From positions 1 to 54,670 of the forward strand of contig NZ_JAHLYS010000041.1 in the NCBI RefSeq assembly GCF_025128055.1: DNA of 54,670 nucleotides. The letters run 5' to 3'. A program made the translations under genes and the position numbers. The notes beneath the pieces are model-generated. The model was not told the origin of the DNA, made no database searches, and was given only the letters and a program-made list of their open reading frames with translations. Each line of letters starts with the position of its first letter. Position 1 is the first letter of the stretch. The DNA comes from Synechococcus sp. CS-1329 (GTDB taxonomy: Bacteria; Cyanobacteriota; Cyanobacteriia; PCC-6307; Cyanobiaceae). This document shows positions 1-8,770 of this stretch, one piece after another.

Positions 1-2
1 TG

Positions 3-74
3 TCTTGCAGAGAGGCCAACGATGCCGAAATCGGGCAGTTTGCGGCTCTGATAGCCGCCGATCCGTCTTTTTGA
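3..74 (+). CDS. Possible C-terminal tail of a gene entering from the left edge
   Basis: The third forward frame stays open from the window edge to a TGA at 72-74. It reads as a plausible acidic/alanine-rich tail ending in ALIAADPSF. Codon third positions look like the host's, but 23 codons is too short to prove coding, and no family can be assigned. If real, it converges on the FAD-linked oxidase that ends at 135, leaving about 60 bp between them. Confidence 0.25.
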   Translation, partial: SCREANDAEIGQFAALIAADPSF

Positions 75-134
75 GCCGGAAATCCACTGATGCCTGTGGA
101 AAACTGGCTCGTGGGCTCGTTTTTCAGCAAACTC

Positions 135-1613
135 CTAAGCCACGCTGCCAGGCCAAGGAGCGCTCGCCCCAGGCCGCTCAGTCCAGCCCAGTAACTTGCC
201 GGGATTGAGCAGACCCGCCGGGTCGTAGGTCTGTTTGGCCGCCACCTGGTCGGCGTCGATCACCCCCAGGCCGCCGTCCTCCACGGTGAGCACATGGGGG
301 TTGAACAGGAAGGCCCCCAGCTGCCGGGCCTGCTCCATCAGCTCCAGCAGCGCCGCCCGGCCTCGCCAGCGCACCAGGGGCAGGGCCGCCAGCCGCTGGC
401 TGCCCTGCTGACGCACGGCCTCCAGGTGCCAGAGCAGATCATCCCCCCAGCGCTGCTTGAGGGCGTCGAGCGCCGGGGCCTCCGGTTGGGGCAGAAGCAT
501 CTGCAGGTAGGTCCAGCTGGGGTCGTGGGCACGCATGTGCAGGGTGGTGTGGTTCCAACAGAGCTCCCGCAGGGGCACGCCCCGGCTGCCCTGCTCCGGC
601 GCCTGCCACACCAGCCGTCCACCCAGGGCCGCCAGCAGCGGCTCCAGGGCCGGCAGGGCATCGGCGGCGGCCAGCAGCAGCAGGCGGTGCCCATCGGCCG
701 CTGGACAAAGGCCCGGGCCATGGCCCCCAGGGCAGGGCAGCTGCCGGGCCACGGCCTCCTCCAGCAGGCAGAGGCCATTGAGCAGCAGGGCGGTGGCGGG
801 CAGGCTGCGGATCGCCGTCAGGGCCGCTCTCCAGCTGCTGAAATCGACCACCAGCTGCTGCCAGGACACCGCCGCGGCCGTGGCCAGCGTCACGGCGGTG
901 AGGATGCCGTTGCTGCCGTAGGCGTGGTTGAGCGGGGCGCTGGCGCTGGCATCGAGCTGAAGCAGACGCGGCTCCGGCTCCACCGTCACCACCTCCAGGC
1001 CCAGCAGGTGGCCGGGATCGCGCAGGAAGCCCCAGCGCACTGAACCGATGCCGCCGGAGCCGCCGGCGATGAACCCCCCCAGGCTGGCGCTGCGGCGGGT
1101 GCTCGGGGTGAGGCGCAGCTCCCGCCCATGGGGGGCCAGCTGCTGCTCCAGATCAGCCAGCAGGCAGCCCGCCTCGGCGGTCAGTACGCCACTGAGGGGA
1201 TCCAGCCGCCGCACCTGGTTGAGGCCGCTGAGGTCGAGCACCACACCCCCGGCCAGGGGGACGCACTGGCCGTAGTTGCCGGTGCCGCTGCCGCGCAGGG
1301 TGAGCGGCACCCCATGGCGGGCGCAGGCTCCCGCCACCAGCCGCACCTGCTCCGAGCAGCTGGCCTTGACCACCAGCTGGGCCTGCCGGTCCTGCAGCAG
1401 GGGCGTCAGCACCGGGGAATAGGAGAAGAAATCGCGGGAGAGCCGCTCCAGCTCAGGCCCGCTGCGGATCAGCACCAGGCCCTGAGCGGCGCCTGAACTC
1501 AGCTCGGCGACCAGTGCCTCCAGCTGGGCGTCGCTGGCGGGCGCCGGCAGGTCGCTCGGCAACTGGCTGGCAACGGCCAGCTCAGCGGGACGGAGGGCTG
1601 GATCGAGGGGCAC
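135..1613 (-). CDS. FAD-linked oxidase (GlcD/FAD_binding_4 type)
   Basis: A 492-aa flavoprotein of the PCMH/VAO superfamily, to which glycolate and D-lactate oxidases belong. The FAD-binding half is visible at about residues 80-220. It includes VVKASCSEQ, the pyrophosphate-loop-like RGSGTGNYG, VLDLSGLNQV and SLGGFIAGGSGGIGS. The C-terminal cap ends in the family signature DPAGLLNPGKLLGW. No Fe-S cluster cysteines follow, so it is a stand-alone dehydrogenase subunit. The substrate cannot be read from sequence; a 2-hydroxyacid is likely from family knowledge. It is the last gene of the minus-strand run, about 50 bp after the amidohydrolase stop, and may share its transcript. Confidence 0.85.
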   Translation of the reverse strand: MPLDPALRPAELAVASQLPSDLPAPASDAQLEALVAELSSGAAQGLVLIRSGPELERLSRDFFSYSPVLTPLLQDRQAQLVVKASCSEQVRLVAGACARHGVPLTLRGSGTGNYGQCVPLAGGVVLDLSGLNQVRRLDPLSGVLTAEAGCLLADLEQQLAPHGRELRLTPSTRRSASLGGFIAGGSGGIGSVRWGFLRDPGHLLGLEVVTVEPEPRLLQLDASASAPLNHAYGSNGILTAVTLATAAAVSWQQLVVDFSSWRAALTAIRSLPATALLLNGLCLLEEAVARQLPCPGGHGPGLCPAADGHRLLLLAAADALPALEPLLAALGGRLVWQAPEQGSRGVPLRELCWNHTTLHMRAHDPSWTYLQMLLPQPEAPALDALKQRWGDDLLWHLEAVRQQGSQRLAALPLVRWRGRAALLELMEQARQLGAFLFNPHVLTVEDGGLGVIDADQVAAKQTYDPAGLLNPGKLLGWTERPGASAPWPGSVA

Positions 1614-1665
1614 AGCAGCGGGGCGGCAAACAGCAGGCGGGAACTCATGCCCGCTTCCGGTCTAG

Positions 1666-3012
1666 TCAGCCGCGCCGGGCCAACCCATGGCCAGGGCCTG
1701 CCGCCATGGCCTCCAGCTGCGCCGCCAGCTCCGGCCTCGCCGGAGCTGGCACCTTCAGCCACTGGCCGGAGCGCAGCACCCGCCGCTGGGGCGGACGGCA
1801 GAGCAGTTCACTCCAACTGGCGGCGGCCAGCACCACCAGATCAGCGGGGCCCCCGCAGCGCAGCACCCCATCCCACTCCAGGCCCATCAGACGGGAAGCG
1901 GCGGTGGTGAAGGGGGCCAGCCCCTGCCGTTGCCAGGGGGCCAGGTGGGCCGCCGGCAGGCAGAAGCGCAACAGCTCAAGGGGGTCGAAATCCCCGCCTG
2001 GGTACCAGGGATCCTGAACGTTGTCGCCCCCCACCGCAACCGTGACCCCGGCGCGCTGCAACTGACGGATCGGTGCCAGGGGCCGGCTGGCCGGGGTGTT
2101 GCCCCCCTCGTGGCCCAGCAACCAGAGGTTGGTGGGGGGCAGGGCCACCACCGCCAGGGAGGCGTCGGCCATGGCTTCGGCCAGCCGGCTCAGGCGGGCT
2201 GCCCCCAACTGAGACATCGAGCAGCTATGGCTGCAGCTGACCGGCACGCCGATGCGGTGGCGACGCACCAGCCTGGCCACCATCGCCACCCCCGCACCGC
2301 CCCCCTCGCCGCTCTCATCGACATGCAGATCCACCGGAGCCCCCAGGCTGTCGGCCAGCTGCAACAGGGCCAGCAGCCCCTCAGCATCGGCTCTGCTGGG
2401 GGCCATGGGCGCACCCAGCACACCCCCCAGCAACACCGTTCCCTGCGGGCCGAGGCTCACCAGCCGGCGGGCGTGGGCCGCGCCAGCCGCCGTGGCCCAG
2501 TGCCGCACCGGCACCAGGGCCACCAGCTGCAGCGCCAGCCGCGGCGCCCAGCGCTGCTGCAGCTCCAGCAGTCCCTGCCATCCCGGCTCGGCGCCAGGGC
2601 CGAGGCTGTCGATATGGCTGCGCACGGCCCTGAGGCCATAGCGCCAGGCCCGCTCCATGGCCCGCTCACCCCGCTCCAGCACCTGCTCGAGGCTGCGGCC
2701 CTGGTGCTCCGCCAGGTTGGCCGCCAGAGCGCCCTGCATCGTGCCCGCCGGGTTGGGATGGCCCTCCCAGCTGAAGGCCTTGTCGAGGTGGGCATGGGGC
2801 TCCACCAGGGGGGTGAGGGCCAGGGGCAGCAGCTCTCCATCGCGGCGGGGGTGGGCCTCGATCGCCGTGATCACGCCGTGCTGATGGCTCAGGCGCACCG
2901 CCACCAGGCCGCCCTCATCAGCCGGGGGCAGGTTGTTGAGCTGGGGATCGATCAGGGCGCGCGGCAGCAGCAGTGGTGGCAGCAGCTCAGGCACCGGTTC
3001 AACCCCGCTCAC
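1666..3012 (-). CDS. Cytosine-deaminase-like amidohydrolase
   Basis: A 448-aa metal-dependent hydrolase of the amidohydrolase superfamily, CodA-like branch. The expected metal and catalytic motifs appear in order: HAHLDK after strand 1 (about residues 73-78), VRSHID, LHVDESG (the HxxE catalytic segment), SCSHSCSM and GGDNVQDP. This is the full set seen in cytosine deaminase and related N-acyl/creatinine-type hydrolases, so the enzyme should be active. The exact substrate (cytosine, another cyclic amide, or an acylated amino acid) is not decided by the sequence. Its start overlaps the DUF4359 stop by 4 bp, indicating translational coupling. Confidence 0.8.
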   Translation of the reverse strand: MSGVEPVPELLPPLLLPRALIDPQLNNLPPADEGGLVAVRLSHQHGVITAIEAHPRRDGELLPLALTPLVEPHAHLDKAFSWEGHPNPAGTMQGALAANLAEHQGRSLEQVLERGERAMERAWRYGLRAVRSHIDSLGPGAEPGWQGLLELQQRWAPRLALQLVALVPVRHWATAAGAAHARRLVSLGPQGTVLLGGVLGAPMAPSRADAEGLLALLQLADSLGAPVDLHVDESGEGGGAGVAMVARLVRRHRIGVPVSCSHSCSMSQLGAARLSRLAEAMADASLAVVALPPTNLWLLGHEGGNTPASRPLAPIRQLQRAGVTVAVGGDNVQDPWYPGGDFDPLELLRFCLPAAHLAPWQRQGLAPFTTAASRLMGLEWDGVLRCGGPADLVVLAAASWSELLCRPPQRRVLRSGQWLKVPAPARPELAAQLEAMAAGPGHGLARRG

Positions 3013-3500
3013 CAGGGGACACCAGCGGCGGAAGCCTTCTCAGGATCGTTGTCGCTGGAGGTGCTGAGGATCTTGAAGCGTCCGGCTGCCGCCACGGTGA
3101 GAACGCGATAAACCGGCAGGTCGAGAAACGGCAGCACCGAGGGGCCACCGATCTGGGTGCGGTAGAGGCTGAACAGTCCGAAATTCTGCCTCCTGGTGTT
3201 GCGGCGGGCCAGGTCACCGAGCACCTTGTGCTGGCTGCGGATCAGCTCAGGACAGTTCTGGATCGCCAGCTGCAGGGGCATGGGCAGACGCTTGGCGCAG
3301 ACCTCTTCCACCGCCAGTTCAGCCAGCTGATCGCCGGCGAAGCCCTCGAACTCCTCCAGCCCCGGATTGGTGAAGGCCAGGGCCGCCCCGGTGACCCCTC
3401 CGCCCAGGGCCAGAACGGTGCCCCAGCGGGCGAGACGAAGCGAAGAGGGGGGCCGCAAAGGGAAGGGTGCAGGGCTGCTTGATACATTGGCAAAGACCAC
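3009..3500 (-). CDS. DUF4359 family small exported/anchored protein
   Basis: The recognisable part begins near LARWGTVLALGGGVTGAALAF, a single N-terminal hydrophobic segment. It is followed by TNPGLEEFEGFAGDQLAEL and a globular region ending near DNDPEKASAAGVPW; this pattern is typical of cyanobacterial DUF4359 proteins. The frame stays open upstream through the antisense strand of tRNA-His, which cannot be protein-coding in practice. I therefore place the start at the first GTG after the tRNA (3500); a TTG nearer the hydrophobic segment is also possible. Function is unknown. The stop overlaps the amidohydrolase start by 4 bp. Confidence 0.7.
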   Translation of the reverse strand: MVFANVSSSPAPFPLRPPSSLRLARWGTVLALGGGVTGAALAFTNPGLEEFEGFAGDQLAELAVEEVCAKRLPMPLQLAIQNCPELIRSQHKVLGDLARRNTRRQNFGLFSLYRTQIGGPSVLPFLDLPVYRVLTVAAAGRFKILSTSSDNDPEKASAAGVPW

Positions 3501-3574
3501 GGCGGGCGTCGCCAAGTGGTTAAGGCAGCGGCTTGTGGTGCCGCCATCCGGGGGTTCGAATCCCCTCGCTCGCC
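3501..3574 (+). tRNA. tRNA-His (GTG anticodon)
   Basis: A cloverleaf can be folded by hand. The acceptor GCGGGCG (3502-3508) pairs with CGCTCGC (3567-3573). The anticodon stem GCGGC/GCCGC encloses loop TTGTGGT with anticodon GTG. The T stem GGGGG/CCCCT encloses TTCGAAT. The extra G at 3501 opposite discriminator C at 3574 is the histidine-specific G-1/C73 identity pair. CCA is not encoded. The gene sits opposite the minus-strand operon, and the end of the DUF1611 gene runs into its complement. Confidence 0.95.
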
Positions 3575-4635
3575 CTGAATGAAGCCAGCAGTCGATCGGC
3601 TGCTGGTTCATCCCTCACCGGATCAGCGCAGGGAAGCCCCAGCTCCTCACTGATGGCGGCACAGGCCTGTTCAGCACGGCTCTGGGCCAGACCGGCGGTG
3701 TTCAGCGCCACAGCCTTCACCCGGGGCGGTGCTGTGCCTGTGGGCCGGCCCAGGGCCGCCAGGCCTTCCAGCACGCTGATCAGCTCAGCGAGCGGTGGCA
3801 GCGACACCTGGGGATGCTTGTTCACATGGTTCTGGCCGGCGCGGTGCACCAGCAGCAGGGCGGTGGGCTGGCTGCCGCGGATGAGGGGCAAGGTGGCGGA
3901 GGAGCCGGGGTGGCAGAGGGAGCCCTGGCCCTCCACAAACAGCAGGCTCTCCTGGCTGCAGGCCGGCTCTGAGGCCACCTGCAACAGGGCCCGCTCCACC
4001 GCGCCGGCGGCGTAATCGACCCGCACGGCATCCAGGGGCACACCCGTGCCGCTGATCAAGATGCCGGCCTGGCCGGTGCCGATGAAACGGGCGTCCGCCC
4101 CGGCCCGCCGGGCGGCGGCGCAGAGTTCCAGGCAGGCGCTCATCTTGCCCACGGCCATGTCGGTGCCCACCGCCAGCACCCGCTTACCCGGCAGAGCAGC
4201 TGCCCGGGCCGCGGCCACCTCCAGGCCGGGGGGCTCCTGGCGCAGATCCCAGATCCACTGCCCAGGGCCGCGCAGGGCGGCCAGCTGCGGATCAGAGGCC
4301 AGGGGTGTGTGCAGCCCGCTGGCCAGGTGCAGGCCGGCCCGCAGGGCCGTTGCCAGATCGGCCTTCAGCTCCGGCGGCAGCTGCCCGCCCGATGGGGCCA
4401 GCCCCACCACCGCCACCGCCGGCTGATAGGTCAGGGCGGCGGTGAGATCAGCCACGATCGGCACCCGCCGCCGGATGCCGGTGATGGCCTCCAGCTCGGC
4501 GCCGGCATGGGCCGGATCCACCACCGCCACCACCGAGCCCTGCCGGTAGCGCAACATCGCCAGGCCCGTCTTGCCTGAGAGGTTGTCGAGGCCGCCGTGC
4601 AGCAGCAGCACCACCGGCGCAGCGGCGCTCAGCAC
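3520..4635 (-). CDS. DUF1611 protein, DgcN-like (putative D-glutamate N-acetyltransferase)
   Basis: A 371-aa DUF1611 protein: an N-terminal Rossmann-like domain (VVLLLHGGLDNLSGKTG) followed by a P-loop-like domain with GTDMAVGKMS at residues 157-166, then FIGTGQAGILISG and EGQGSL. In marine Proteobacteria and haloarchaea, DUF1611 member DgcN acetylates D-glutamate and its neighbour DgcA racemises N-acetyl-D-Glu. The same pairing occurs here, with the two genes overlapping by 7 bp. Assigning that activity is inference from family plus context. The last roughly 17 residues (EGIRTPGWRHHKPLP region) are encoded by the complement of tRNA-His, so the true C-terminus is unusual. Confidence 0.8.
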   Translation of the reverse strand: MLSAAAPVVLLLHGGLDNLSGKTGLAMLRYRQGSVVAVVDPAHAGAELEAITGIRRRVPIVADLTAALTYQPAVAVVGLAPSGGQLPPELKADLATALRAGLHLASGLHTPLASDPQLAALRGPGQWIWDLRQEPPGLEVAAARAAALPGKRVLAVGTDMAVGKMSACLELCAAARRAGADARFIGTGQAGILISGTGVPLDAVRVDYAAGAVERALLQVASEPACSQESLLFVEGQGSLCHPGSSATLPLIRGSQPTALLLVHRAGQNHVNKHPQVSLPPLAELISVLEGLAALGRPTGTAPPRVKAVALNTAGLAQSRAEQACAAISEELGLPCADPVRDEPAADRLLASFRASEGIRTPGWRHHKPLP

Positions 4636-5771
4636 GGCACACCCGCGGCAGCGGCAGCGGCTCCGGGTGCCTCGATCACCCCCAGGCCGGGGCGAGCGGA
4701 GGGCAGGGGACGATCGTCCTGAAGATCAGGGCCCATGAAGGGGTCATCGATCAGGTTCAGGTGGCTGTCGAGGTCGGGCCAGCGCACCAGCGGCAGCAAC
4801 TGAGAGGCCGCACCATTGAGCAGGGCGCTGTCGGAATAACAGCCCAGCATCAGATCCAGCCCGAGGCTGCGGGCGGTCTGAGCCATCAGCAGGGCCTCAC
4901 TGAGGCCGCCGCTCTTGAGCAGCTTGATGTTCACCCCATCCACGTGGGGGGCCAGGCGCAGCAGATCAGCCAGGTTCCAGCAGCTCTCATCGGCCACCAG
5001 GGGAATCGGGCAGCTCAGATCAAGGGCCTCGAAGCTGGCGGCATCGGCGTCGGGGTCGAGCTGGGCAGGCAGCGGCTGCTCCACCAGCACCACCCCCTGC
5101 TCCGCCAGTGAGGGGATCAGCTGCTGAGCCGTGGCCAGATCCCAGCCTCCATTGGCGTCCACCTGCAGCTCACTGACTGCCGCGGCCCCATGGCGCTGGG
5201 CCTGCTCCTGCAGCCGACGGGTCACCGCCTGCACCAGGGCGCGGTCGTGGTCTGGGCCATCTGGGCTGCCCAGCTTCAGTTTCACCCGCTGGGGCCAGCA
5301 GCCCAGGCGCTCCTGCCAGAGATCGAGCCGGGCCAGCACCTGCTCCACCCCCGCCAGGCCGAGGGTGACGCTGGTGGGACTGCAGGCGGCCCTCTCCAGG
5401 CCCCAGAGGCGCCAGAGGGGCTGGCCCAGCCGCTGGCCCCACCAGTCGTGCAGGGCCAGATCGATGGCGCAGCGGGCCGGCGGTGACAGCGGGGCCAGCC
5501 AGGGCTCCAGGGCCTGAAAGGCCGGCAGTTGCGCCGCCAGAGCCAGCCCCTCGGCCGAGGCGAAGCGCGGCAGGAGGGCCTCCAGCTCCGCCGCCACCGC
5601 CTCGGTGCTGTAGCTGCGGTGGCCGGTCTCAAACCCACCGGTTTCGCCGCGCCCCACGAGCCCGTCGTGGTCCAGTTCCACCACCAGCCGCCGCACCGAT
5701 GCCGTGGTGCCCCGGCTGATCGCCAGGGGCACCGCCTTGGTGAGCGTGATCGAGCGAAGGCGTGCCTGCAT
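4629..5771 (-). CDS. Dipeptide epimerase/DgcA-like enolase-superfamily racemase
   Basis: A 380-aa mandelate-racemase/muconate-lactonizing-type enzyme with every barrel active-site residue visible: K164-L-K166, metal ligands D205 (in DANGGW), E231 (in VEQPL) and D261 (in ADES), and K283/K286 in NIKLLKSGG. This set is typical of L-Ala-D/L-Glu epimerases. The downstream DUF1611 partner suggests N-acetyl-glutamate racemisation as an alternative to muropeptide recycling. I chose the ATG at 5769-5771, just before QARLRSITL. Upstream in-frame starts at 5790 and 5819 lie inside or beyond the palindrome and would add the sequence MAETCG. Confidence 0.85.
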   Translation of the reverse strand: MQARLRSITLTKAVPLAISRGTTASVRRLVVELDHDGLVGRGETGGFETGHRSYSTEAVAAELEALLPRFASAEGLALAAQLPAFQALEPWLAPLSPPARCAIDLALHDWWGQRLGQPLWRLWGLERAACSPTSVTLGLAGVEQVLARLDLWQERLGCWPQRVKLKLGSPDGPDHDRALVQAVTRRLQEQAQRHGAAAVSELQVDANGGWDLATAQQLIPSLAEQGVVLVEQPLPAQLDPDADAASFEALDLSCPIPLVADESCWNLADLLRLAPHVDGVNIKLLKSGGLSEALLMAQTARSLGLDLMLGCYSDSALLNGAASQLLPLVRWPDLDSHLNLIDDPFMGPDLQDDRPLPSARPGLGVIEAPGAAAAAAGVPC

Positions 5772-5808
5772 CCCACAAGTTTCGGCCATGGTCGAAACTT
5801 GTGGGATG
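5769..5808. promoter_or_regulatory. 40-bp near-perfect palindrome joining two divergent start codons
   Basis: The two 17-base arms are CATCCCACAAGTTTCG plus g on the left and its mirror ending TTGTGGGATG on the right, around a central CCATGG. Only one symmetric base pair (g/t next to CCATGG) breaks the dyad. The outer CAT and ATG are the start codons of the epimerase (minus) and miaB (plus). The central CCATGG also gives an in-frame ATG on both strands. It could be an operator dyad, a strong RNA hairpin covering both start regions, or a palindromic repeat that landed between the genes. Confidence 0.85.
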
Positions 5809-7191
5809 ACGGTGACCACCCCAACGCGCGGCAGCTACTGGATCACCACCTTCGGCTGCCAGATGAACAAGGCCGATTCCGAGCGCATGGCCGGAATCCT
5901 TGAAGGCATGGGCTATCAGCCCGGAAGTGGTGAACACAGCGCTGATCTGGTGCTCTACAACACCTGCACGATCCGCGACAACGCCGAGCAGAAGGTCTAC
6001 AGCTACCTGGGCCGCCAGGCCCAGCGCAAACGCACCAACCCCCACCTCACCCTGGTGGTGGCCGGCTGCGTGGCCCAGCAGGAGGGAGAAAGCCTGCTGC
6101 GGCGGGTGCCGGAGCTGGATCTGGTCATGGGCCCCCAGCACGCCAACCGGCTGGAGACCCTGCTGGAGCAGGTGGCCAGCGGCCAGCAGGTGGTGGCCAC
6201 CGGCGAGCACCACATCCTCGAGGACATCACCACCGCCCGCCGCGACAGCGCCGTGTGCGCCTGGGTGAATGTGATCTACGGCTGCAACGAGCGCTGCACC
6301 TACTGCGTGGTGCCCTCGGTGCGCGGTCAGGAACAGAGCCGCAACCCCGAAGCCATCCGCCTGGAGATGGAGGGACTGGCGCAGCGGGGTTACAAGGAGA
6401 TCACCCTGCTGGGGCAGAACATCGACGCCTACGGCCGCGACCTGCCCGGCATCACCCCGGAGGGCCGCCGTCAGCACACTCTCACCGACCTGCTCCACCA
6501 GGTCCACGACGTGGCCGGGATCGAGCGGATCCGCTTCGCCACCAGCCACCCCCGTTACTTCACCGAGCGGCTGATCGAGGCCTGCGCCCAGCTGCCCAAG
6601 CTCTGCGAGCACTTCCACATCCCTTTCCAGAGCGGTGACGACGACGTGCTCAAGGCGATGGCGCGCGGCTACACGGTGGAGCGCTACCGGCGCATCCTCG
6701 AGCGCATCCGTGAGCGCATGCCCGATGCGGCGATCAGCGCCGATGTGATCGTGGCCTTCCCCGGCGAAAGCGACGCCCAGTACCGCCTCACCCTGGCCCT
6801 GATCGAGGAGATCGGCTTCGATCAGGTGAACACCGCCGCCTACTCGCCCAGGCCGGGCACCCCTGCCGCCAACTGGCCCGATCAGCTCAGCGAGGCCGTG
6901 AAGGTGGAGCGTCTGCAGGAGATCAATGCCCTGGTGGAGCGCACGGCGCGCCAGCGCAGCGAGCGCTACCGGGGACGGACCGAGCAGGTGCTGGTGGAGG
7001 GCAGCAACCCCCGCGATCCCAGCCAGTGCATGGGCCGCACCCGCACCAACCGGCTGACCTTTTTCCCGGATCTGGCCCCAGCCTCAGGCCATGGTGAGCA
7101 CCAACGCCGTGTGATCCAGCCGGGGGATCTGGTGAACATACGCATCGAGGAGGTGCGAGCCTTCTCCCTCACCGGCGTGGCGGTGAGCTGA
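5806..7191 (+). CDS. miaB: tRNA-2-methylthio-N6-dimethylallyladenosine synthase MiaB
   Basis: A 461-aa radical-SAM methylthiotransferase that adds the 2-methylthio group to i6A37 of tRNAs reading UNN codons. The N-terminal UPF0004 domain supplies C18 ([11 protein letters not shown]), C54 (NTCTIRDNA) and C88 ([10 protein letters not shown]) for one [4Fe-4S] cluster. The radical-SAM cluster cysteines are C160, C164 and C167 in [22 protein letters not shown] domain occupies the last about 70 residues. The start is set at 5806 because [21 protein letters not shown] matches the family N-terminus. Longer in-frame readings pass through the palindrome and the epimerase gene. Confidence 0.95.
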   Translation: MTVTTPTRGSYWITTFGCQMNKADSERMAGILEGMGYQPGSGEHSADLVLYNTCTIRDNAEQKVYSYLGRQAQRKRTNPHLTLVVAGCVAQQEGESLLRRVPELDLVMGPQHANRLETLLEQVASGQQVVATGEHHILEDITTARRDSAVCAWVNVIYGCNERCTYCVVPSVRGQEQSRNPEAIRLEMEGLAQRGYKEITLLGQNIDAYGRDLPGITPEGRRQHTLTDLLHQVHDVAGIERIRFATSHPRYFTERLIEACAQLPKLCEHFHIPFQSGDDDVLKAMARGYTVERYRRILERIRERMPDAAISADVIVAFPGESDAQYRLTLALIEEIGFDQVNTAAYSPRPGTPAANWPDQLSEAVKVERLQEINALVERTARQRSERYRGRTEQVLVEGSNPRDPSQCMGRTRTNRLTFFPDLAPASGHGEHQRRVIQPGDLVNIRIEEVRAFSLTGVAVS

Positions 7192-7241
7192 GGCAGGTCG
7201 GGGCTGATACGTTTGGCGCCGATCCGGAACCAGCCGACCCC

Positions 7242-8363
7242 ATGCCCAGCCCCCCCCGCTGCATCGGCCTGGTGTTCGGGGGGGCCTCCGACGAGCATGA
7301 GGTCTCGATCCGTTCGGCCATCACCGTGCTGGGCGGCCTCAGCGCAGGAGAAAATCTTCTCCGCTATGGGGTTCGCCCCTTCTACATCGATCGCTGCGGC
7401 CGCTGGTGGGGCCCTGAGCTGGCCGAGGCCGTGCTCTCCAGCGCTGCACCAGCCACCGGCGAGCAGCTGCGCCGATCCGCCACCGACCAGTCCCTGGGGA
7501 GCAGCGGCTTCCGCGCCCTACCCAGCGAGGCAGAGGGCGTTGATGTCTGGTTTCCGGTGCTGCACGGCCCCAACGGCGAGGACGGCACCATCCAGGGTCT
7601 GTTCACCCTGATGCAGGTGCCATTCGTGGGCTCAGGCGTGCTCGGCTCGGCCCTGGGCATGGACAAACAGGCCATGAAGGCCGCCTTTGCGGCCGCAGGA
7701 CTGCCCCAGGTGCCCTACGCCTCAGTGCAGGCGGCCGAGCTGCGAGAGAACCCCGAGGCGTTGCTGCAGCGGCTGGAGCACGATCTGGGCTATCCCTGCT
7801 TCGTCAAGCCGGCCAACATGGGCTCTTCGGTGGGCATCAGCAAGGCCAGCGACCGCAGTTCCCTGCTGCAGGGGCTGCAGCTGGCCGCCGACCTGGATCC
7901 ACGCCTGGTGGTGGAGCAGGGGGTCACCGCCCGGGAGCTGGAATGCGCCGTGCTCGGCCAGGGGACAGGAGCCCAGGGTGGTCTGAAGGCCTCGGTGGTG
8001 GGGGAAATCTGCTTCTCCGCCGACTGGTACGACTACGAAACGAAGTACACCGCGGGGCTGAGCTCCACCGTGATCCCGGCCCAGCTGCCCGAGGCCGTGA
8101 GTGAGAGCCTGCGCGCCATGGCGCTTCAGGCTTGCGCCGCCGTGGCGGCCGAGGGGCTGGCCCGGGTGGATTTCTTCTACGACGAAGCGGCGCAGCGGCT
8201 CTGGCTCAACGAGATCAACACGCTGCCGGGCTTCACCAGCCAGAGCATGTATCCGATGCTCTGGGCCGCCAGCGGCGTGCCGCTGGCGGATCTCGTGCAC
8301 CAACTGGTGCAGAGCGCGGGAGAATGGGAGCGTGGATCATCTCAAGAGGACCCGGCGGAATGA
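7242..8363 (+). CDS. ddl: D-alanine--D-alanine ligase
   Basis: A 373-aa ATP-grasp ligase that forms the D-Ala-D-Ala dipeptide for peptidoglycan. N-terminal [18 protein letters not shown] is the Ddl signature, followed by [12 protein letters not shown]. The ATP-grasp motifs [22 protein letters not shown] and the metal-binding C-terminal [16 protein letters not shown] are all intact. It lies 50 bp after miaB and overlaps the next gene by 4 bp (ATGA), heading the ddl-unknown-ftsQ-ftsZ cluster. Placement with ftsQ/ftsZ fits coordinated wall synthesis and division. Confidence 0.96.
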   Translation: MPSPPRCIGLVFGGASDEHEVSIRSAITVLGGLSAGENLLRYGVRPFYIDRCGRWWGPELAEAVLSSAAPATGEQLRRSATDQSLGSSGFRALPSEAEGVDVWFPVLHGPNGEDGTIQGLFTLMQVPFVGSGVLGSALGMDKQAMKAAFAAAGLPQVPYASVQAAELRENPEALLQRLEHDLGYPCFVKPANMGSSVGISKASDRSSLLQGLQLAADLDPRLVVEQGVTARELECAVLGQGTGAQGGLKASVVGEICFSADWYDYETKYTAGLSSTVIPAQLPEAVSESLRAMALQACAAVAAEGLARVDFFYDEAAQRLWLNEINTLPGFTSQSMYPMLWAASGVPLADLVHQLVQSAGEWERGSSQEDPAE

Positions 8364-8770
8364 GTCACGGCTTGCTCTGGCTGCCCCTGCTGGTGGTTTT
8401 TGTGCTGCTCACGGCCCTCGGCTGGCTGGAGCGGCGCCGTCAACGGCTCTTCCATGAGTGGGCGGAGGGATCGGAACTCTCCAAACTCGATGGCTGCGGC
8501 GCAGCGCGGCTCAGCGAGGGGGTCGTCACCTGGAGCACCTTTGAAGCCGGCGTGCTCAAACCCCAGGGATCCTTTGTGATCAGCAAGCTGGAGTTGCTGG
8601 AGCTGATGTCCCTGGGATCGGGTGATGCTCCCCTCACCGACGAAAGCCAGGGCAGCTGCCGGGTGCGGCTGGTGGGCGATGGCCAGCAGGAAGACCTGCC
8701 CTTCTCCGATGCCGAGCGCGCCCGGCGCTGGATGGATGAATTGATGGCCCGCTCCCGTTGTGAACTGTGA
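8360..8770 (+). CDS. Conserved membrane-anchored protein between ddl and ftsQ
   Basis: A 136-aa protein starting at the ATG that overlaps the ddl stop. Residues 4-22 ([19 protein letters not shown]) form one transmembrane segment followed by the basic stretch ERRRQR, so the remainder should be cytoplasmic. The soluble part has no motif I recognise. Its stop overlaps the GTG start of ftsQ (GTGA), so three genes in a row are translationally coupled. The position suggests a role in the division/wall pathway, but that is guilt by association only. Confidence 0.8.
   Translation: MSHGLLWLPLLVVFVLLTALGWLERRRQRLFHEWAEGSELSKLDGCGAARLSEGVVTWSTFEAGVLKPQGSFVISKLELLELMSLGSGDAPLTDESQGSCRVRLVGDGQQEDLPFSDAERARRWMDELMARSRCEL

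Noticed and set aside
5-208. 67-codon plus-strand frame at the left edge
   Set aside because: Arg/Ser/Cys-rich product with no pattern, overlapping the 3' end of the FAD-linked oxidase.
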